This document shows positions 61,496-64,000 of a stretch of DNA of 64,000 nucleotides, in pieces. A program made the position numbers and the translations under genes. The DNA is from Olavius sp. associated proteobacterium Delta 1 (lineage in GTDB: Bacteria; Desulfobacterota; Desulfobacteria; Desulfobacterales; JAFDCJ01), in assembly GCA_902749685.1 (NCBI GenBank), contig CACVKW010001614.1:54937-118936 (forward strand). The letters run 5' to 3'. The notes under the pieces were generated by a model. That model did not search any database and had not been told where the DNA came from. It saw only the letters and a program-made list of their open reading frames with translations. The stretch's first letter is position 1, and every line of letters starts with the position of its first letter.

Positions 61496-62431
61496 ATGAA
61501 AAAAGCAGCGTTTTTATTCCCTGGGCAGGGTTCCCAGAGTGTTGGAATGGGTGAGGAATTTTACCGGGAGTATGACATTGTTCGTGAAATTTTTGATATG
61601 ACGGCAGAAATTACCCGAATCAACATATCCAAACTCTGTTTCAAAGGACCAATGGAAGATTTGACCATGACAGTAAACCTTCAGCCGGCCGTGACAGCGG
61701 TCAACCTTGCCTGTTTGGCCGTAATTGAAAAAGAATATACCACTTATCGGTTTTGTGCCGGCCACAGCCTGGGTGAATATGGTGCCCTTTGCGCAGCGGG
61801 TGTCAATTCAAAAGAAGATATTATCCGTCTGGTGTATAAAAGAGGTGAATTGATGCATCGCGAAGCCGGCAAGCATCACGGGGCAATGCATGCGATCGTG
61901 GGCCTTCCCATCGAAGCGGTCTCTGAGCTTGTTGCCGAAGTCCAAAAGGATGGCATTGTATCGGTTGCCAACCACAATACGCAGCTCCAAATCGTAATTA
62001 CCGGAGCCCCGCCGGCAGTTGAACAGGTATCATCTATGGCAGTAGCCAAAGGTGCCAAGTCTGTTCCCTTGAAAGTAAGCGGTGCCTGGCACAGTGAGCT
62101 GATTAAAGGCGCCCAGGATGAATTCAAAGATTATCTTGATACGATAGAGTTTGACGCCCCGCAAAAACAGATCTTCTTTAACGTCACCGCAGGCCCGGAA
62201 GAAAATCCAGCCGAAATCAGGAACGTCATGGCCCGTCAGTTGTGCAGCCCGGTGCGCTGGTACGACACGATGAACAAATTAATGGAAGAAGAAGTTGAGG
62301 TCTTCGTTGAAGTCGGACCGGGCAGAGTGCTTGCCGGGCTGCTGAAAAAGACCCTGCCCAGAGACTATCCCGGCAATATTTACAATGTTGCGAACCTGAA
62401 GCAGCTCGAAAAATTTTTAAAAAACGCATAA
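61496..62431 (+). CDS. fabD: Malonyl-CoA:ACP transacylase FabD
   Basis: A 311-residue enzyme that loads malonyl groups onto acyl carrier protein for fatty acid synthesis. ATG 61496 with GGAG upstream gives MKKAAFLFPGQGSQSVGMG, the family N-terminus; the 25 residues above it are rejected. The catalytic serine is in CAGHSLGEYGALCAAG, and the histidine in SGAWHSELIKGA. It stands apart from other fab genes here. Confidence 0.92.
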   Translation: MKKAAFLFPGQGSQSVGMGEEFYREYDIVREIFDMTAEITRINISKLCFKGPMEDLTMTVNLQPAVTAVNLACLAVIEKEYTTYRFCAGHSLGEYGALCAAGVNSKEDIIRLVYKRGELMHREAGKHHGAMHAIVGLPIEAVSELVAEVQKDGIVSVANHNTQLQIVITGAPPAVEQVSSMAVAKGAKSVPLKVSGAWHSELIKGAQDEFKDYLDTIEFDAPQKQIFFNVTAGPEENPAEIRNVMARQLCSPVRWYDTMNKLMEEEVEVFVEVGPGRVLAGLLKKTLPRDYPGNIYNVANLKQLEKFLKNA

Positions 62432-62516
62432 AAAAAATTATTTACATTATTTTTTCTCTATGTTATCTAAATAGGCTTTTAATGATAAACTTACTATAAT
62501 TTTATAAGGTCGGGTC

Positions 62517-62879
62517 ATGAAAAAGAAAGATAAAGAATTTTTCAAAGAATATCTCACCGAACGGCTGGAAGATCTTTTAAATCAGGCGGATAACACGGTC
62601 TCCGGTATGACCGAGACCAAAGAAAACTTTCCGGATCCAACGGACCGTGCGGCACTGGAGGCCGATCGTAATTTTATGCTGCGTATCCGCGATCGGGAAG
62701 CCAAATTGATAAAAAAAATCAAGTCGGCCCTGGAACGGATTGAAAATGACACCTATGGCGTTTGTGATTCCTGCGGTGAAGATATATCTCTCAAAAGGCT
62801 GAAAGCCAGGCCCGTGACCACTCAATGTATTGATTGTAAGTCCAAAGAGGAGGCTTTAGAAAAAGCCCTTGGATTATAG
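62517..62879 (+). CDS. dksA: DksA/TraR-family RNA polymerase-binding protein
   Basis: A 120-residue C4 zinc-finger protein. It has an N-terminal coiled coil whose tip holds the DxxDxA motif (DPTDRAA) needed for DksA action, then the zinc site CDSCGED...CIDCKSK. It binds the RNA polymerase secondary channel and, with ppGpp, tunes rRNA and amino-acid promoters. It is slightly shorter than enteric DksA. The next gene overlaps its end by 11 bases. Confidence 0.88.
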   Translation: MKKKDKEFFKEYLTERLEDLLNQADNTVSGMTETKENFPDPTDRAALEADRNFMLRIRDREAKLIKKIKSALERIENDTYGVCDSCGEDISLKRLKARPVTTQCIDCKSKEEALEKALGL

Positions 62880-63741
62880 CGAGCAGGTCGGGATCGATCT
62901 TCATATACACACAACGGCTTCCGATGGTACCTTGACGCCATCGGAAGTTATTTCCCAGGCCCTCAAGCTTAAGCTTAAGGCAATCGCTATCACGGATCAT
63001 GATACCCTTGCCGGGTCAAAAGAGGCTTTGCAAGCCGGTATTCCCTCTCCCCTGAACTTTTTAACCGGTGTTGAAATAAGTGCCGCACCTCCTCGGTTTT
63101 ATGCCGGCTCCGGCAGTTTTCATTTGCTGGGGTATTCAATCCGTCTCGATAATCCGGCGTTGAATCATGCCCTTGAAAAACTCCAACAGGCCAGAAAAAA
63201 TCGCAACCCGACGATTGTAAGCCGTTTAAATGACATCGGGATAATGATCACGCTGGATGAAGTCCGCCAAGAAGCCGGCGAAGGGCAGTTGGGCAGACCT
63301 CACATCGCGACGGTTTTGGTAAAAAGGGGTATTGTCGGATCTATTGATCAGGCATTTGATCGATATCTGGGCACAGATGGACCTGCCTATGTTGATAAAT
63401 TCCGTATTGAGTGCCACAAAGCGATAGAGCTCATTCTGGCCGCCGGGGGAATTCCGGTCCTGGCACACCCGGGGCTGCTTAAATGCAAAACAAGCGACCA
63501 GTATGTCGAATTAATTGCAGGATTAAAGGAACTCGGAATCCAGGGGGTTGAAGTTTTTTATCCGGAGCATACGCCTGAACAAACTCGGCTCTTTGCTGAA
63601 CTGGCGCAGCGTCATAATTTATTGCTGACAGGCGGTACCGATTTTCACGGCTCCATTCACCCGGAAATCACAATCGGATCTGGCAAAGGAGATCTGTTCG
63701 TTCCTTATGAATTGTATGAAAAACTAATTAATCCGCCCTGA
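62869..63741 (+). CDS. PHP-domain phosphoesterase (RNase AM-like)
   Basis: A 290-residue PHP metal-dependent phosphoesterase. Motifs are GIDLHIHTTASDGTLTPSE, AIAITDHDTLAGS, GVEIS, LAHPGLL and GTDFHGSIHP, which bind three metals. Members degrade 3',5'-nucleoside bisphosphates or 5' ends of RNA. The only plausible start is TTG 62869, inside the dksA gene, with AGAGGAGG about 16 bases upstream. Its last codons and stop (LINPP-stop) lie inside the left end of a 97-bp repeat element. Confidence 0.87.
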   Translation: MDYSEQVGIDLHIHTTASDGTLTPSEVISQALKLKLKAIAITDHDTLAGSKEALQAGIPSPLNFLTGVEISAAPPRFYAGSGSFHLLGYSIRLDNPALNHALEKLQQARKNRNPTIVSRLNDIGIMITLDEVRQEAGEGQLGRPHIATVLVKRGIVGSIDQAFDRYLGTDGPAYVDKFRIECHKAIELILAAGGIPVLAHPGLLKCKTSDQYVELIAGLKELGIQGVEVFYPEHTPEQTRLFAELAQRHNLLLTGGTDFHGSIHPEITIGSGKGDLFVPYELYEKLINPP

Positions 63742-63821
63742 AAAACAGCACCCTCAGGATTGTAAATTGTTCATTGAAAACTGAAGAAATTTAATAGTTC
63801 GAAGCTCCGGCGGCCTAATTA
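63725..63821. repeat. 97-bp intergenic element, copy C
   Basis: Left end TAATTAATCCGCC is inside the 3' end of the PHP gene; right end GGCGGCCTAATTA differs from the exact inverted repeat by one base. Length is 97 bp as in copies A and B, with the shared GAAAACTGAAGAA centre. The ATGCTTCGCAT hairpin and a T-run follow at 63827-63842, then sequence (ATTCAGCTACT) also found after copy A. Confidence 0.75.
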
Positions 63822-64000
63822 CTTTATGCTTCGCATTTTTTTCTTTTAATTTAAATTCAGCTACTGGCATATTAAAAAAACAACCGTAATTAACAGACTG
63901 TACCCTATAGTTGCATAAAATTTTGAAATCCAACTTCGCTGCTGCAATGAAGACCATTGACAGTATTGACTGATCCTGGATTCTGGTTTCTGGATCCTGG

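Overview
The window looks like a chromosomal contig from a sulfate-reducing member of the Desulfobacterota, probably Desulfobacterales-like. The main evidence is a complete dsrMKJOP operon (about 41.0-46.1 kb). An aldehyde:ferredoxin oxidoreductase, a precorrin-2 dehydrogenase beside hemA, several Fe-S/c-heme electron carriers and many degenerate intergenic repeats fit the same picture. The taxon is inferred from gene content; there is no rRNA gene.

Layout. (1) 0-4.7 kb, minus strand: an FGGY kinase followed by an aldehyde:ferredoxin oxidoreductase whose frame runs without a stop into a sphingosine-1-phosphate-lyase-like PLP enzyme, cut by the window edge. One homopolymer frameshift interrupts the oxidoreductase part. 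(2) 4.9-14.9 kb, plus strand: a branched-chain-type ABC transporter (livHMGFK), a SnoaL-like protein, an HMG-CoA-lyase-family enzyme, a LeuCD-type hydro-lyase and a class III CoA-transferase. Together they read as uptake and CoA-dependent cleavage of a branched dicarboxylic acid. (3) 15.1-27.0 kb: an accessory island. It starts at a tRNA-Arg-like gene carrying a 38-nt insertion and holds toxin-antitoxin pairs (one toxin with a nonsense codon, one truncated), decayed RAYT-type transposase pieces, a DUF2339/DUF3999 membrane pair, and a partial duplicate of an Fe-S gene whose intact copy sits at the far edge. (4) 27.0-36.0 kb, minus strand: a molybdopterin oxidoreductase with its Fe-S and cytochrome b/c subunits, a GntR regulator and two dihydropyrimidinase-like amidohydrolases. 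(5) 36.2-40.8 kb: two short-chain dehydrogenases, an M50 protease, an AEC transporter, a small lipoprotein and a nucleoside-recognition gene broken by a 10-bp tandem duplication. (6) 41.0-49.0 kb, minus strand: dsrMKJOP, an RsbRD-type protein, a response-regulator PP2C phosphatase (with an internal amber codon) and a STAS protein. (7) 49.2-63.8 kb: housekeeping genes, including trmL, an aminotransferase, a MinD-like ATPase, clpB, a DHH phosphoesterase, an MBL hydrolase, precorrin-2 dehydrogenase, ccsA/hemX, hemA, fabD, a DksA-type protein and a PHP phosphoesterase.

The most unusual signals are the oxidoreductase-PLP lyase fusion (an aldehyde-releasing enzyme joined to an aldehyde-oxidising one), a defined family of 97-bp intergenic elements with 13-bp terminal inverted repeats (three copies of identical length plus short forms), the tRNA-Arg-like gene with the insertion, and four genes each broken by a single small lesion. 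All calls come from reading the sequence and supplied translations; no database search was run.
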